Source of the DNA: Ascoidea asiatica
Lineage: Eukaryota > Ascomycota > Saccharomycetes > Ascoideales > Ascoideaceae
Direction of reading: 5' to 3'
Assembly: GCA_001600695.1 (NCBI GenBank)
Contig: BCKQ01000001.1
Coordinates: 2,074,722-2,138,721, forward strand
DNA length: 64,000 nucleotides
Shown here in pieces: positions 1 to 10,429 of the stretch (position 1 is the stretch's first letter; every line of letters starts with the position of its first letter). Made by a program: the position numbers and the translations under genes. Below the pieces are notes generated by a model. The model saw only the letters and a list, made by a program, of their open reading frames with translations, was not told where the DNA came from and searched no databases.

Positions 1-1534
1 ATAAACCTTTTAATTTTGGTATACAAGGAGAATGATCTGAAACTACAGAAGTTATAATATTATCTCTTAAAGCTTTCCATAATAATTTTTTATTTGATTC
101 AGATCTTATTGGTGGACAACATTTAAAATGAGTTGCAGAATTTGGAATTTTTTCTGAACTTAAAGTTAAATAATGAAAACAAGTTTCAGTTGATAATTTT
201 AAACCAGATTTTTTTGCAATTTGAATTAAAGGTATTGCATGATGAGTAGCTAAATGAACAATATGAATTGGTACCGAAGGTTCTTTAGTTGCACAATTTA
301 TAATTTCTGCAATTGCAGTTGTTTCAAAAGAATCTGGACGAGAAGATAAAAAAGAAATATAAGCAGTTGGATCAATATCTTTTAAAATTGAATTTTCTTC
401 AGCAGCATATAATAATGGAGAATTTAATGGAGAACTTAATTTATCAATTAATTTTGGTTCTGCAGCAGCTAAAATTGGAGATGAAGCCAATGCTTTTTTT
501 TGTTTTTGAGTTAATGAATTATTTTCAATTTCAATATTATTTTCATTATTTTTATTATTTTTATTAATTTGATTAAAATTATCTGAATTTGATTTATAAT
601 TTGATAAAGTTTCAGTATTATCTTTGATTAAATCCACTACTTTTTCAGGAGCTCTTTTTATAAAAGATGCAGAAACTCCAAGATTTAAACTTTCTAATTC
701 TTCAGCTAAAGCAAATTCAGTACTTTTAACTGGAGGTACTGAAGAAGAAGAAGAAGAGGAAGGAGAAGGGGATTTAACTTTCTTAAGATCACTTTCTTCA
801 TCATTAAGATCATCATCAAGACTAAAATTTGGAATAGTATTTTCAATTTTCTTTTTAGTATTGGTAGAAGAAGATGAAGATGAAGATGAAGATGGAATTG
901 AATTTGAATTTGAATTTGAATTTGAGTGTTGATTTGGTTGCATTTCAGCATGAAACATAATTAAAGTATTTTTATTTTTAACAATTTTTAAAACTTTATC
1001 AATATAATTTGGAGTAATTGCAGGAAATTCATCAACACCAGAATCTATTAAAAAGCCTTTAAAACCTCTTACACCCATATTAATTAAAGGTATTAAATGA
1101 TTTAAATTTGATGGAATTAAACCACCCCAAAAACCAACATCAATCCAAGTTTTATCCTTTGCAGCATTAATTTTTATATTAAAATTTTCTATAGTTGTTG
1201 TTGGTGGAATTGCATTTAATGGCATATCTATTACAGTTGTTACACCACCAGAAGAAGCAGATTTTGTACCAGATTCAAAACCTTCCCATTCAGTTCTTCC
1301 AGGTTCATTTAAATGAACATGAGAATCAACTAAACCAGGTAAAATTATTAATGGAGATAAATTTCTATAATTTTTTTTATTTATATTATATAAATTTAAA
1401 ATTGGATCATTAATTAATAAAATTTTATTTTTAATTATATTTATAATTTTACCAGAATTTATTGAAAAAATTATTGTTGCTGGAATTATTGAATCATCAA
1501 TAATAACATTTGTTGAAGCTATTGCTTTTGACAT
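1..1534 (-). CDS. DAL1: Allantoinase, C-terminal part beyond the window
   Basis: Hydrolyses allantoin to allantoate in purine-nitrogen catabolism; cytosolic amidohydrolase-superfamily TIM barrel. The ATG is at 1534 and the frame is open to the left edge (about 511 codons seen). Near residue 70 is the metal-binding DSHVHLNEPGRTEWEGF motif, followed by a GGVTTVIDMPLN segment. FHAEM lies near residue 195, SSRPDSFET near 390, an IHIVHLATHHA metal site follows, and SDHSPC lies close to the edge. These are the standard allantoinase blocks. Between FHAEM and the SRPDSFET block lies an insertion of roughly 180 residues, rich in Ser, Asn, Asp and Glu, where known family members have a loop of about 20; there is no stop or splice signal in it. 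The identification is firm and the 3' end is unseen. GATAAG sites lie upstream, as expected for a nitrogen-catabolite-repressed gene. Confidence 0.93.
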   Translation of the reverse strand, partial: MSKAIASTNVIIDDSIIPATIIFSINSGKIINIIKNKILLINDPILNLYNINKKNYRNLSPLIILPGLVDSHVHLNEPGRTEWEGFESGTKSASSGGVTTVIDMPLNAIPPTTTIENFNIKINAAKDKTWIDVGFWGGLIPSNLNHLIPLINMGVRGFKGFLIDSGVDEFPAITPNYIDKVLKIVKNKNTLIMFHAEMQPNQHSNSNSNSNSIPSSSSSSSSSTNTKKKIENTIPNFSLDDDLNDEESDLKKVKSPSPSSSSSSSVPPVKSTEFALAEELESLNLGVSASFIKRAPEKVVDLIKDNTETLSNYKSNSDNFNQINKNNKNNENNIEIENNSLTQKQKKALASSPILAAAEPKLIDKLSSPLNSPLLYAAEENSILKDIDPTAYISFLSSRPDSFETTAIAEIINCATKEPSVPIHIVHLATHHAIPLIQIAKKSGLKLSTETCFHYLTLSSEKIPNSATHFKCCPPIRSESNKKLLWKALRDNIITSVVSDHSPCIPKLKGL

Positions 1535-1726
1535 TTTTTTTTTTTTCTTTTCTTTTTTTTTTTTTTATAAATTTGATTTAAAAAGTAAATTAAAAAAAGC
1601 TATATATATATATATATATTGAAATTGCGAATCAAAAAAAGAATGAATTGAACGAAAGTAAAGTAAAATTATTATATATATTTTTCGGGAGGAAATTTTA
1701 AGAGGAAAATAAAAGAAAGTAAGAAT

Positions 1727-1780
1727 ATGAATGAGAATGTGAATGAGAATATGAATGAGAATATGAGTGAGAATATGAAT
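1727..1780 (+). repeat. Tandem 12-base repeat (AATGAGAATATG-like)
   Basis: Four to five imperfect copies of a 12-base unit. The multiple of three keeps one frame open, so it would encode a 24-residue Asn/Glu/Met peptide from the ATG at 1727, but nothing else suggests a gene. Confidence 0.6.
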
Positions 1781-2158
1781 TTAAGTCAAAATAATACTTA
1801 AGAGGAGTGAACTTCTCCACTGATGCTAAGTTGTATGTTCTATTGGATAAACCAAATGTTAGTGATAGAGTCGATAGTTTGGTAATTGAAGAAGAAGAAA
1901 AAAAAGAAGAGAATAAAAAATATAAAATAAAGATAAAATAAAGATTAAAGATTAAAGGTTTATTTTCGATTTTAATGAAGAAGTGAAGAAGTGAAATAGA
2001 TGCAAAGACAAATACCTGTGGTTTCCAGCACTTCAGTTTCTTTTTTGGAGAATAAGTAACTGTTTAACCCGTTAATAATGAAATATGCAACTTTAAATCC
2101 AGATTTAAATCCAGATTCCTCTGTACAGAAAACTGAAAAGAAAAATAGAGATTTCACT

Positions 2159-2417
2159 GATAAGAGCCCGCAGCGCGTCGCAGAGGAAAGAGGCAAGGAG
2201 GCAAGTAAATGAAATGCACGCATTTTCTGCAAATTGCATGCTGAACTGGATTGGGAAACAATTAAACCGAGACTCGAAACAGCGCAAACCGCGGAAATAG
2301 GTTCAAAAACGCAGCGGGCTGGGCTTCTGGCGCGCTATAGCTGTAAAAGGATGTTTAAAGCTGCTGCACACTGCTAACACGGACCGCCGAGCAGGCATAC
2401 AGTCACGAGATCTTATC
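2159..2417. promoter_or_regulatory. GATAAG elements upstream of DAL1
   Basis: GATAAG is at 2159-2164 and its complement CTTATC at 2412-2417, the second in reverse orientation. GATAAG is the binding site of yeast GATA factors (Gln3/Gat1 type) that activate allantoin-pathway genes under poor nitrogen. Distance to the DAL1 ATG is 625-880 bases, longer than usual, so function is inferred. Confidence 0.3.
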
Positions 2418-2496
2418 TTTTTTAAATAAACACCAATTAATATTAATCCAGTTCAATACGGCAGGTCAAAGATTATTACTGTTTATTCTAAAGTTT

Positions 2497-2569
2497 GGGC
2501 GTGTGGCGTAGTTGGTAGCGCGTCTGCTTAGCGTGCAGAAGGTCTCCGGTTCGACTCCGGACTCGTCCA
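2497..2569 (+). tRNA. tRNA-Ala (anticodon AGC)
   Basis: 73-base cloverleaf including discriminator A. The acceptor is GGGCGTG/CTCGTCC, with a perfect 5-bp anticodon stem TCTGC/GCAGA around loop TTAGCGT, giving anticodon AGC, and T-arm box B GGTTCGACTCC. It closely resembles Saccharomyces tRNA-Ala(AGC). There is no intron. A T run follows immediately. A copy identical over its full length lies in opposite orientation at 14350-14422. Confidence 0.97.
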
Positions 2570-2578
2570 TTTTTTTTT
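2570..2578 (+). terminator. RNA polymerase III T-run terminator
   Basis: Nine consecutive T directly after the discriminator base of tRNA-Ala, a standard pol III stop signal. Confidence 0.8.
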
Positions 2579-2949
2579 ATGTATTGAATACAATTCAATT
2601 CAATTTTGAATAAAGGTGATTAGGACATGGACAAGGTAAAACTTATTGTAGGACTGTATCAGTCCAGTTGGAGAAAGCTTGCCGAGTCTTCCACCAACCA
2701 GGAATCAATTTTTTGGAAAGAAGAAGTTGATATTGAATATAAAGATTTTATTCAGTTTATTTTACTTTTAATGAACTATTTTTGTACAATTAAATATTCA
2801 TAATCAATATAATAAAGAAGAAGAGATCAATCTAAGAAGATTAATTGGGTCAATAGGATCAATCATAGGAACTGAAAAATCATTAACATAGATCATTCAT
2901 TATTCAAGATTATATAAGATTATATAAGATAACTTTATAAATTAATGAA
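2570..2949. other. Intergenic region between tRNA-Ala and glucosylceramide synthase
   Basis: After the T run comes a balanced-composition block, about 2620-2705, with a perfect 6-bp hairpin (GGACTG 2651-2656 with CAGTCC 2660-2665) and a 5-bp GTTGG/CCAAC pairing flanking the next 30 bases. A 58-codon ATG frame (2627-2803) crosses it but matches no family I know. The remainder is A+T-rich promoter sequence. Confidence 0.5.
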
Positions 2950-4467
2950 ATGGATCAACAATATTCTTTATTAACACAAATTTTAGCATTAATTTCATTT
3001 ATTTGGTGTTTAATTGTTTTAATACTTGCATATTTTGGAGTTTATGATATTTTAATAAATTTTAATAAAATTAAAAAAATTCCAAATTTTAAAGAATCTG
3101 ATCTTGAAGGTGTATCAATTTTAAGACCTTTAAAAGGTATTGATCCTGAAATTGAATATTGTCTTGAATCTTCTTTTTTACAAAATTATCCAATAAATTT
3201 ATTTGAAATTATATTTTGTGTTGAATCAAATATTGATCCAGTTATACCAATTGTTAAAAAATTAATTAAAAAATATCCAAAAATTAATTCAACTTTATTA
3301 ATAAATGATTTAAATAATAATAATAATAATAATAACTTAAATCATTTTGGTCCAAATCCAAAAATTAATAATTTAGCAAAAGGTTTTCAAAATGCAAAAT
3401 TTGATATTGTTTGGGTTATGGATTCAAATGTTTGGTCAACAAATGGTTGTTTAATAAGATCTGTATTATCTTTAAAAAATTCTTTAGATAATAATTCAAA
3501 AACAAATTTAAGAAAAGTTAAAATTGTACATCATATACCACTTGCAGTATCTTTTAAATATTTAAATAATATTAATGATTTAGGTTCAAAATGTGATGAA
3601 ATGTTTTTAAAAACTTCTCATGCAAAATTTTATGCAGGTTTTAATAAAATTTCAATTGCATCATGTGTTAATGGTAAATCAAATTTATATAGAATTTCAG
3701 ATGTTGATAAAGCTGTAAAAAAAATTGGTAATGGTTTTAAAGCTTCTTTAAATGGTAATTCAGGTAATTTAAAAAATGATGCAGCATTTTTTAGTTTAAA
3801 ATCAAAAAATGGTATAAAATATTTTTCAAAATTTATTGGTGAAGATAATATGATTGGAATTTCAATTTGGAATTTAGGTGGTAGAACTGGATTTTCTGGT
3901 GATTGTGTTATTCAACCATTAGGTACATTATCAAATTCAACATTAATATCAATTAAAAATTATATTAAAAGAAGAGCAAGATGGTTAAGAGTTAGAAAAT
4001 ATATGGTTCTTGCAGCAACTATTGTTGAACCAACTACAGAATCTATAATTAATGGAATTATGTTATCATTTTCAATTTCTATTTTATTTATTAAAAATGG
4101 TAAATTATTTTCATGGAATTTTTTTTTTTTACATATTTTTCTTTGGTTTTTAACAGATTATTATCAATTTCATGTATTATTAAAATATTCTTCAAATGAT
4201 GATCCAAATTTTAAAATTAATCAACCATTTTTTGTTAGTCCATATTATAATGGTTTTAATAATAATGATATTATAAATGATGATAATAATAATAATTTAA
4301 TTAAAAAAACACATTATAGAAATTTAAAAGAATGGATTTTAATATGGTTATTAAGAGAATTATTAGCATTACCAATTTGGATATTTGCAATGTGTGGAAC
4401 AACAATTGATTGGAGAGGTAGACCATTTAAGATTAAATCAGATTTAACAGCAGAAGAAATTCAATAA
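2950..4467 (+). CDS. HSX11: Ceramide glucosyltransferase (glucosylceramide synthase)
   Basis: Transfers glucose from UDP-glucose to ceramide, making glucosylceramide at the Golgi/ER membrane; GT21 family (GT2 fold). 505 residues; the Candida enzyme is of similar length. An N-terminal membrane segment (about residues 8-30) precedes the cytosolic catalytic domain. Visible hallmarks are SILRPLKGIDPEIEYCLESS, the D2 motif in IVWVMDSN (near residue 158), SGDCVIQPLG, and the (Q/R)XXRW acceptor-site motif as RRARW (near residue 350). Two further hydrophobic segments lie near residues 370-400 and 455-475. A short Asn run near residue 120 and another near 435 are insertions typical of this genome. The pathway is absent from Saccharomyces cerevisiae but present in many other yeasts, which helps place the organism. 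The gene is flanked by tRNA-Ala upstream. Confidence 0.93.
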   Translation: MDQQYSLLTQILALISFIWCLIVLILAYFGVYDILINFNKIKKIPNFKESDLEGVSILRPLKGIDPEIEYCLESSFLQNYPINLFEIIFCVESNIDPVIPIVKKLIKKYPKINSTLLINDLNNNNNNNNLNHFGPNPKINNLAKGFQNAKFDIVWVMDSNVWSTNGCLIRSVLSLKNSLDNNSKTNLRKVKIVHHIPLAVSFKYLNNINDLGSKCDEMFLKTSHAKFYAGFNKISIASCVNGKSNLYRISDVDKAVKKIGNGFKASLNGNSGNLKNDAAFFSLKSKNGIKYFSKFIGEDNMIGISIWNLGGRTGFSGDCVIQPLGTLSNSTLISIKNYIKRRARWLRVRKYMVLAATIVEPTTESIINGIMLSFSISILFIKNGKLFSWNFFFLHIFLWFLTDYYQFHVLLKYSSNDDPNFKINQPFFVSPYYNGFNNNDIINDDNNNNLIKKTHYRNLKEWILIWLLRELLALPIWIFAMCGTTIDWRGRPFKIKSDLTAEEIQ

Positions 4468-5621
4468 TTATTTTTTCATTTAAATAATGATTTTTTCATT
4501 ATCATTCATTTCAATTCATTTCCATTCCTGTTTAAATCATATCAAATCATATTATACATCTATATATATATATATTTTTTTTTTTCAAACTCATTTGCTT
4601 ATTTATTTCTTTTAATTCTTTTGTATAAATTTGTTATTTTAATATATAGAAAAAAATTTAAATTTTCTCATTTTTTTTTGCTTTTTTTCTTTATGATTAT
4701 ATAGAATTAATTATTTTTATGTTTCAAAATATATAACTTTAAATGTAAATTAAAGGAATAACCATTTTTATCTTAATCTTTTAAGATTTTTAGTTAATAT
4801 ATTCAATAAATTAAGTATTATAATCAAAAAGAGATCTTAAAATGAAGACCGGTCACGTGTTTTCTTTTTTTTTCTAATTAAAAAGTAAATTTTCAAAATT
4901 ATCAATTACAATATCAGAATTCCAATAAATAAAAAGATATCAAGTTAAGTTGAAAATGTTAAAAGAAAAAGATTTCCTATTCAATAAAAATCAAAATCAA
5001 AACAAAATTCGAATAAAAAATAAATAGATGTATGTAACCTCTACTGATTCCCAATAATTCCTTACAAAAAGTTCATTATCGGGTGCCCAGCAATGTGTTT
5101 GATTTATTCTACACTACTTCAAAATATTTTAAACGCTATTTATTCAGAGAAAAAGAATAGGAGCGATGGGAAGTGTGATTGATGTTGTAGAAAAGAAAAG
5201 AGAAATGAAAAAAAATTATATTACAAAAGAAGAAGACTTTTCAGTGTTTAAATAGTAATTGAGATCTGAAGAAAAGCAGTGGCTAAAAGCAACAGGAAAA
5301 ACTAACAGGGCAAAGTGTGTTACGTAATCAGCAAAGGACAGAGACCGGATGTGCGGTACTACCACTGCTGCGGGTTCTTGGATCTGTCTTGGATCATATG
5401 AAAATCAGCTTTTTCTGTCTCTTCACAAGCAATGGTTATCAAAGCTGGGTGGGAACCCCTCCAGGAGAGAAGAAACTGGTATATAATACAAAATGATTCT
5501 CAATTCCACTTCAAGTTATACATACAACTAAAAAAAATGCTCTTTGATAAACTAATCAATTGTTTATTAATCATTTAAATCTCAATTAAAAAAGAAGTAA
5601 AATAATTAATTATATTCAAAA
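4468..5621. other. Intergenic region between glucosylceramide synthase and SCP2 gene
   Basis: About 1150 bases. The first 600 are A+T-rich 3' sequence. A CACGTG palindrome lies at 4854-4859. From about 5270 to 5470 a GC-rich island holds a palindromic TTACGTAA (5320-5327). A 29-codon ATG frame at 5166-5255 has no recognisable homology and could be a chance or upstream ORF. No RNA gene is recognised. Confidence 0.5.
5320..5327. promoter_or_regulatory. TTACGTAA palindrome upstream of SCP2 gene
   Basis: An 8-base palindrome matching the preferred site of Yap/PAR-type bZIP factors. It lies about 300 bases before the SCP2 start. The same core is present at about 11427 in another GC-containing intergenic region. 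The role is inferred. Confidence 0.3.
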
Positions 5622-6029
5622 ATGAGTTTAAAAGTTGATGGATTTTCATCTTCAAAATATTTAGAACAAATTAATAATTCAATTTCAAAAAATGAAAATA
5701 ATAAAAAAAATTTAATTAAAAAAACAAATGCAAAATTTTTATTTAATTTAAAAAATAAAAATGGTGATATTAAAAATTGGTTATTAGATTTAAAAGATTT
5801 TGGTAAAATTAATTTAATTAAAAATGAAAATAATGAAGAAATTGAAAATTTAAAATTTGATGCAAAAATTTCAACTTCTGATTTAAATTTTAAAAAATTA
5901 TTATTAGGTAAAACTAATGCTCAAAAATTATTTATGACTGGAAAATTAAAAATTAAAGGTAATATGATGAAAGCTGCAAATATTGAAAAAATCTTACAAC
6001 AATTTTTACCTCAAATAGCTAAATTATAA
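5622..6029 (+). CDS. POX18: Peroxisomal SCP2-domain lipid-transfer protein
   Basis: A 135-residue single-domain sterol-carrier-protein-2 fold. The central segment FLFNLKNKNGDIKNWLLDLK, followed by the strand around LKFDAKISTSDLNFKKLLLGKTNAQKLFMTGKLKIKGNMMKA (split here only for description), is the SCP2 core, with the conserved helix ending in KIL. The C-terminus is AKL, a peroxisomal targeting signal type 1 variant. Length and AKL ending resemble the oleate-induced Candida tropicalis PXP-18 (POX18), which binds lipids and acyl-CoA in peroxisomes. The next gene, GDH2, is convergent. The symbol is given by family resemblance. Confidence 0.85.
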   Translation: MSLKVDGFSSSKYLEQINNSISKNENNKKNLIKKTNAKFLFNLKNKNGDIKNWLLDLKDFGKINLIKNENNEEIENLKFDAKISTSDLNFKKLLLGKTNAQKLFMTGKLKIKGNMMKAANIEKILQQFLPQIAKL

Positions 6030-6645
6030 TCATTTCTACTTATTTCCATCTATATTCAAATGATAATAAATAAATACTGTGAATTCAATTGTATAATAAT
6101 AGTTAATAAAACAAGACCCGTATAACTGGCGACTTTCTCCTTTTTAATTTTTTTTTTATAACCGATTGCCGAATGCCTATTTCAACTCTAGAATAATAAA
6201 CCTTATTTTCTAATATGGCAACTTTTAGCCCTTGATAACTTCAAATAAATCCCGGCGAGAAATTTGAATTGAATTTATTCTCTTTTTTTTATATTTTTTA
6301 TGCTTTCAATTTCCCAATTAGGAAGTGAAATAATCTTCATCATTTCTACCTAAATTTTGATTTCATTTCCATTTTCTTATCCATCCAATACTTTTAAAGA
6401 CTCTTAATTTGATTCACTTTTATTTTTAATTCTTATTCAAGTTAAGAATCAATCTTTTGAAGAATGAGTATAAATACTTCTTAATCTCGTTCTTTCAAGT
6501 TTTTTATTACATGTAATTTATAATTTCAAATTCAAAATAATGAATATTTCTTTAATAATTAATTAATCAATTAGACTATAAAATAACAATAACAAAAACA
6601 AAAATAAAAACAAAAACATATAAAAATAATGAAATAAAGATTAAT
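6030..6645. other. Convergent intergenic region POX18/GDH2
   Basis: 616 bases of A+T-rich 3' flanking sequence for two genes that meet tail to tail. I see no ORF, RNA gene or repeat beyond short A/T tracts. Confidence 0.6.
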
Positions 6646-9600
6646 TTAATTGGTTAAGATTCCTTCTTTAATAAATCTTCTTCTAAGTGATGAAATATAT
6701 TCTAAAAATTTTGCAGGATTTGAATCAATACCTCTTGTATAAACATATTGTGATGATAAATGTGTAGCAAAAATTGCTTTTAAATATGCTATTGGTACTC
6801 TTTTTAAAATATTTTCAATTCCAACATCATTTAATAATAATTTTGGAAATGCATCAATTAATGTTGCATTTCTAAATAATGAATCATCTTCCCATAATTC
6901 TTTACTTGCTGCTAAATCATCTCCTAATTTATTAATTGAAAGTGATAATTCATCTGATAATTCACTAAATGTTTTTCCAGTTTCTAATTTTAATTTCCAT
7001 AACATTTCAAATTCTAATTTAGCATTTTCAATTACAATTTTTTGAATATTTTCAACATATTTTTTATAAAATTCTGATTTTTTACCATTTTCTTTATTCA
7101 TACACATTTTTTCAAAAAAATTCTTATCATCAAATGTTAATGATGCTAAAACTTCTAAAGATGATGATGTTACACCACCTTTATTTGTTGAAGCATCTTT
7201 AAATACAATTGCACCTGAATTTTCTAAAATAATTTTTGCAGGTTGTGTAATAAATAAATTTGCACCTTCAATAATATATGGAATTAAACATTTATTAGTT
7301 TTTTCATCAATTAAATTATTAACATTACTTGCATCAATTGCTGCTGGTCTACCACCACATGGTACAAATAAATCAACTTTACCAAATAATTCAATCATTT
7401 TTAAATGTGCATTATTTCTTAAAACAATACCATTAGAATATTTTAAACCATTTGGTAAAGTTATATCAATATCATCAATTGAAATAAAAAAACCATCTTT
7501 ACTTAATTTTGTTTTATCAAAATATGATAAATCAAGTCTTTCAGTTGCTAATCTTTCTAATTCTTTTCTATCAATACCATTTGGATCACCAACAACTGCA
7601 GGACCATCAATTACACCAACATATTTTTCATTTGATAAAAGAATTTCATTTGAACCAAGATCACCAGATGGTCCACCAGTTTGAACTTTTCTAATAATTG
7701 AAGAATCTTTAATATTTAATTTTTCATAAATTTTATCAATATAAGCTCTAACAGATAATGTTGTCATACCATATTCATCATGTGGTATACCACCAATTTC
7801 AGGTGATTTACCTGTAAAAAAAGATTTCCACCATGGTGCACCTCTTTCTTTTGCATGTAAAGTTGCCCAATCAACAAAACCTGCAGTATTTTCATCTGGT
7901 CCCATAAAAATAATTTCTGGAATTTTTAATAAATCAACAATTTTTTCATTATTATTTGGTAATAATAAATCCATTAATGAATCAATATATTTAGAAAATG
8001 AGATTTTTGGTCTTGTTTGTGCTTTACCATAATCTAAAAGAATTACACCTTTAGAACCACCTTCAGGAATATCTTTATTTTTTCTTTGTTGAGTTGAAGC
8101 TAAATTATAATTTTCATCAAATAAATTTCTAATATTAACATTATAAGCATCATCAGATCTTGACATAACAATTCTAATACCACCTCTTGCAATATCTTTA
8201 AATCTAATATGAAAACCTCTAAATTCAGAACCAACAACAAAAAATAAACCAAATGGAGTTATTGGATACTCAGATTTTGGTAAAAAATTTGGATTTAATC
8301 TAAAAGAAATTGCAACTTTTGATTTAAGGAAAAAATTAGTTTTTAAAATACTTTTATTAAAAGTCCATAAAGCTTTTAAAACTAAAATATCATGAGGATT
8401 TTGAGAACAATATTTATCTAAAATTTTATTAAATTCATCATCATTATAAATTGGTTTAATTTGTTCTAATCTTTTATAAGATAAAGTTTTTTCAAGACCA
8501 GATTGAATATAATGAATTTCAGCAAAATGACGATATAATCTAGCAATAATTTTATAATGTTTTTTAAAAATTTCTTTAATATAAGATTGAGTAAAAGTTT
8601 CAGATCTTAATCTATTTTTTAATTTAAGTAAAATTTCATTTGATTCAATATTAGAATTTAATGATGATGGTGAAGATAATAAATTTTTTATAGTATTAAA
8701 TTCAGGACCTAATCTATTTAAAAAATGAGTTACAAATATTACACCACAATGAGCATAAATACATTCTTGTAAAGATAATTGATGTAATTTAAAATTTTCA
8801 ATAAACATATTTTTTGGAATTGAATATAAAAGTGAAGCTTCTTTAATAATTTGATTAATTGCTAAATTTGTATTTGAAATTTTTTCTAAATTTGAAATTT
8901 CATCAATGTTATTATTGTTAATTGAATTATTTTTAATTGTTGAAGGTGGTGAAATATATAAAGATATTATTGTAATATTATTTTTAAATTGTTCAACATA
9001 TTTTTTAGTTAAATTTAAATTATAATAAGAACATAAATCAGATAAAGCAGAAGAATAATATAAAGAAGATTTTTGTTTAAAACCAATAATAATTCTATAA
9101 TCTAAAGAATTTTCAATATTATAATTATGAATTACAGGACCTGAAGTTTTTAAAACTTGATTAATTAAATTTTGATAAATTTTTTTTGTATTTAAAGATA
9201 CAATTTTATTAAAAGTTTCATCATAAATATCATTTAAAGAATTATTAAATTTACATTTATAAATAAAATTTAAAGTTAATGGATTTTTTAAAGAAGTTAA
9301 AGAATTATTTGTATAAGATTCTAATCTATAAGCTAAATTTTTAGAAGAATCTGAATTATCAAGATAATTTTCATCAATTTTTTTATTAAATAAATTATTA
9401 TTAATATTATTTAAAGTTGAGAAATAAATTGCATGATTTTTATCTTCAAAAGAATGATTAATAATTAAATTATCATTATTATTTGAAAAAGAAGATAATT
9501 TTGAAGAATATAAAGAATGAATATTTGAAATAATTTGATTAATTGATTCATTTTGAAAATATTTATTATCAATATTTAAATTATTATAAAAAAAATTAAC

Positions 9601-9801
9601 TTCATTTTCAATTAAATTTTCAGGTATAAAACCAATTTCAAAAATTTTATTCATAACTTTTTCAATTTGAATTAATTTTTCATTATTTTTAAATGGAATT
9701 GAATTATAATCATTAATTGAATCAGAAGATGAAATTTTTAAAGCACCTATACTTAAATCATTTGGATTTAAAAAAGATTTATCTTTTAAAATTTCAGTCA
9801 T
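6646..9801 (-). CDS. GDH2: NAD-specific glutamate dehydrogenase
   Basis: Large (about 115 kDa class) NAD-dependent glutamate dehydrogenase that degrades glutamate to 2-oxoglutarate and ammonium, feeding nitrogen metabolism. 1051 residues against 1092 in S. cerevisiae. The N-terminal half is poorly conserved and Asn-rich. The catalytic half begins near residue 500 with TPFGLFFVVGSEFRGFHIRF and DIARGGIRIV, then PEGGSKGVILL (substrate/catalytic lysine region), MGPDENTAGFVDWA, a QTGGPSGDLGSNEIL nucleotide-binding stretch, VVGDPNGIDR and PCGGRPAAID. The order is that of the family. The start ATG at 9801 is the first in frame. Upstream are a TGATA minisatellite and two Gcn4-type sites. Codons are almost all A/T-ending. 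Confidence 0.96.
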   Translation of the reverse strand: MTEILKDKSFLNPNDLSIGALKISSSDSINDYNSIPFKNNEKLIQIEKVMNKIFEIGFIPENLIENEVNFFYNNLNIDNKYFQNESINQIISNIHSLYSSKLSSFSNNNDNLIINHSFEDKNHAIYFSTLNNINNNLFNKKIDENYLDNSDSSKNLAYRLESYTNNSLTSLKNPLTLNFIYKCKFNNSLNDIYDETFNKIVSLNTKKIYQNLINQVLKTSGPVIHNYNIENSLDYRIIIGFKQKSSLYYSSALSDLCSYYNLNLTKKYVEQFKNNITIISLYISPPSTIKNNSINNNNIDEISNLEKISNTNLAINQIIKEASLLYSIPKNMFIENFKLHQLSLQECIYAHCGVIFVTHFLNRLGPEFNTIKNLLSSPSSLNSNIESNEILLKLKNRLRSETFTQSYIKEIFKKHYKIIARLYRHFAEIHYIQSGLEKTLSYKRLEQIKPIYNDDEFNKILDKYCSQNPHDILVLKALWTFNKSILKTNFFLKSKVAISFRLNPNFLPKSEYPITPFGLFFVVGSEFRGFHIRFKDIARGGIRIVMSRSDDAYNVNIRNLFDENYNLASTQQRKNKDIPEGGSKGVILLDYGKAQTRPKISFSKYIDSLMDLLLPNNNEKIVDLLKIPEIIFMGPDENTAGFVDWATLHAKERGAPWWKSFFTGKSPEIGGIPHDEYGMTTLSVRAYIDKIYEKLNIKDSSIIRKVQTGGPSGDLGSNEILLSNEKYVGVIDGPAVVGDPNGIDRKELERLATERLDLSYFDKTKLSKDGFFISIDDIDITLPNGLKYSNGIVLRNNAHLKMIELFGKVDLFVPCGGRPAAIDASNVNNLIDEKTNKCLIPYIIEGANLFITQPAKIILENSGAIVFKDASTNKGGVTSSSLEVLASLTFDDKNFFEKMCMNKENGKKSEFYKKYVENIQKIVIENAKLEFEMLWKLKLETGKTFSELSDELSLSINKLGDDLAASKELWEDDSLFRNATLIDAFPKLLLNDVGIENILKRVPIAYLKAIFATHLSSQYVYTRGIDSNPAKFLEYISSLRRRFIKEGILTN

Positions 9802-9825
9802 TTTAGAATAATTTGATATATTATT

Positions 9826-9887
9826 TGATATATGATATGATATGATATGATATGATATGATATGATATATGATATATGATATATGAT
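9826..9887. repeat. TGATA-type minisatellite before GDH2
   Basis: Tandem TGATATGATA / TGATATA units start about 25 bases upstream of the GDH2 ATG, within what must be the 5' leader or core promoter. Length variation among strains is likely. Confidence 0.7.
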
Positions 9888-10429
9888 ATTATTATATATA
9901 ATGATATAATATATGAAATGATATGAAATGATATGAAATGAATTGATGTATTATAGAATAAGAGAATATAATATAATATAAATAAATAAAAGCAAAGAAT
10001 AAATTGAAAGAAAAAGAGAATAAAAGAGAAGAAAAAGAGAATAAAAGAGAAGAAAATAGGGATATTTATATGAAATGGATATGATAATAATATAAAGAAT
10101 ATTAAATATATTAAGTAAGTAAGTAAGAAAGTAAGTAAGTAAGTAGGTGATTGTTCAATGGAGATAGCTTATTCGTTGATAGTGAATTTTACGGTATTTT
10201 TGAAATTTAAACTCGACTTTTTTTAGTTCGGTTCTAATTCTGGATCCAATTTTGGTTCTTCTTTCGATCTTCTTTCGATATTCTTTCGATCTTCTTCTTC
10301 TTCACAATATCAATTCAATTCAATGCTCACTCTATTCTATTCAATATCTATTCAATATCTATTCAATATCTATTCACTCTGTTGTTAAAGATAAATAGTA
10401 ATGATGAATCTTGGAGATGGATGACTGAC

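Larger units (their letters stand above)
1535..2496. other. Intergenic region upstream of DAL1 and of tRNA-Ala
   Basis: About 960 bases with no credible ORF. The first half is A+T-rich, with a TA run near 1600-1618 and a tandem repeat at 1727-1780. From about 2150 to 2420 the composition jumps (33 of 60 bases are G or C in 2161-2220), forming the first of the GC-rich intergenic islands of this window. The apparent frames in this island are short and look fortuitous. Confidence 0.6.
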
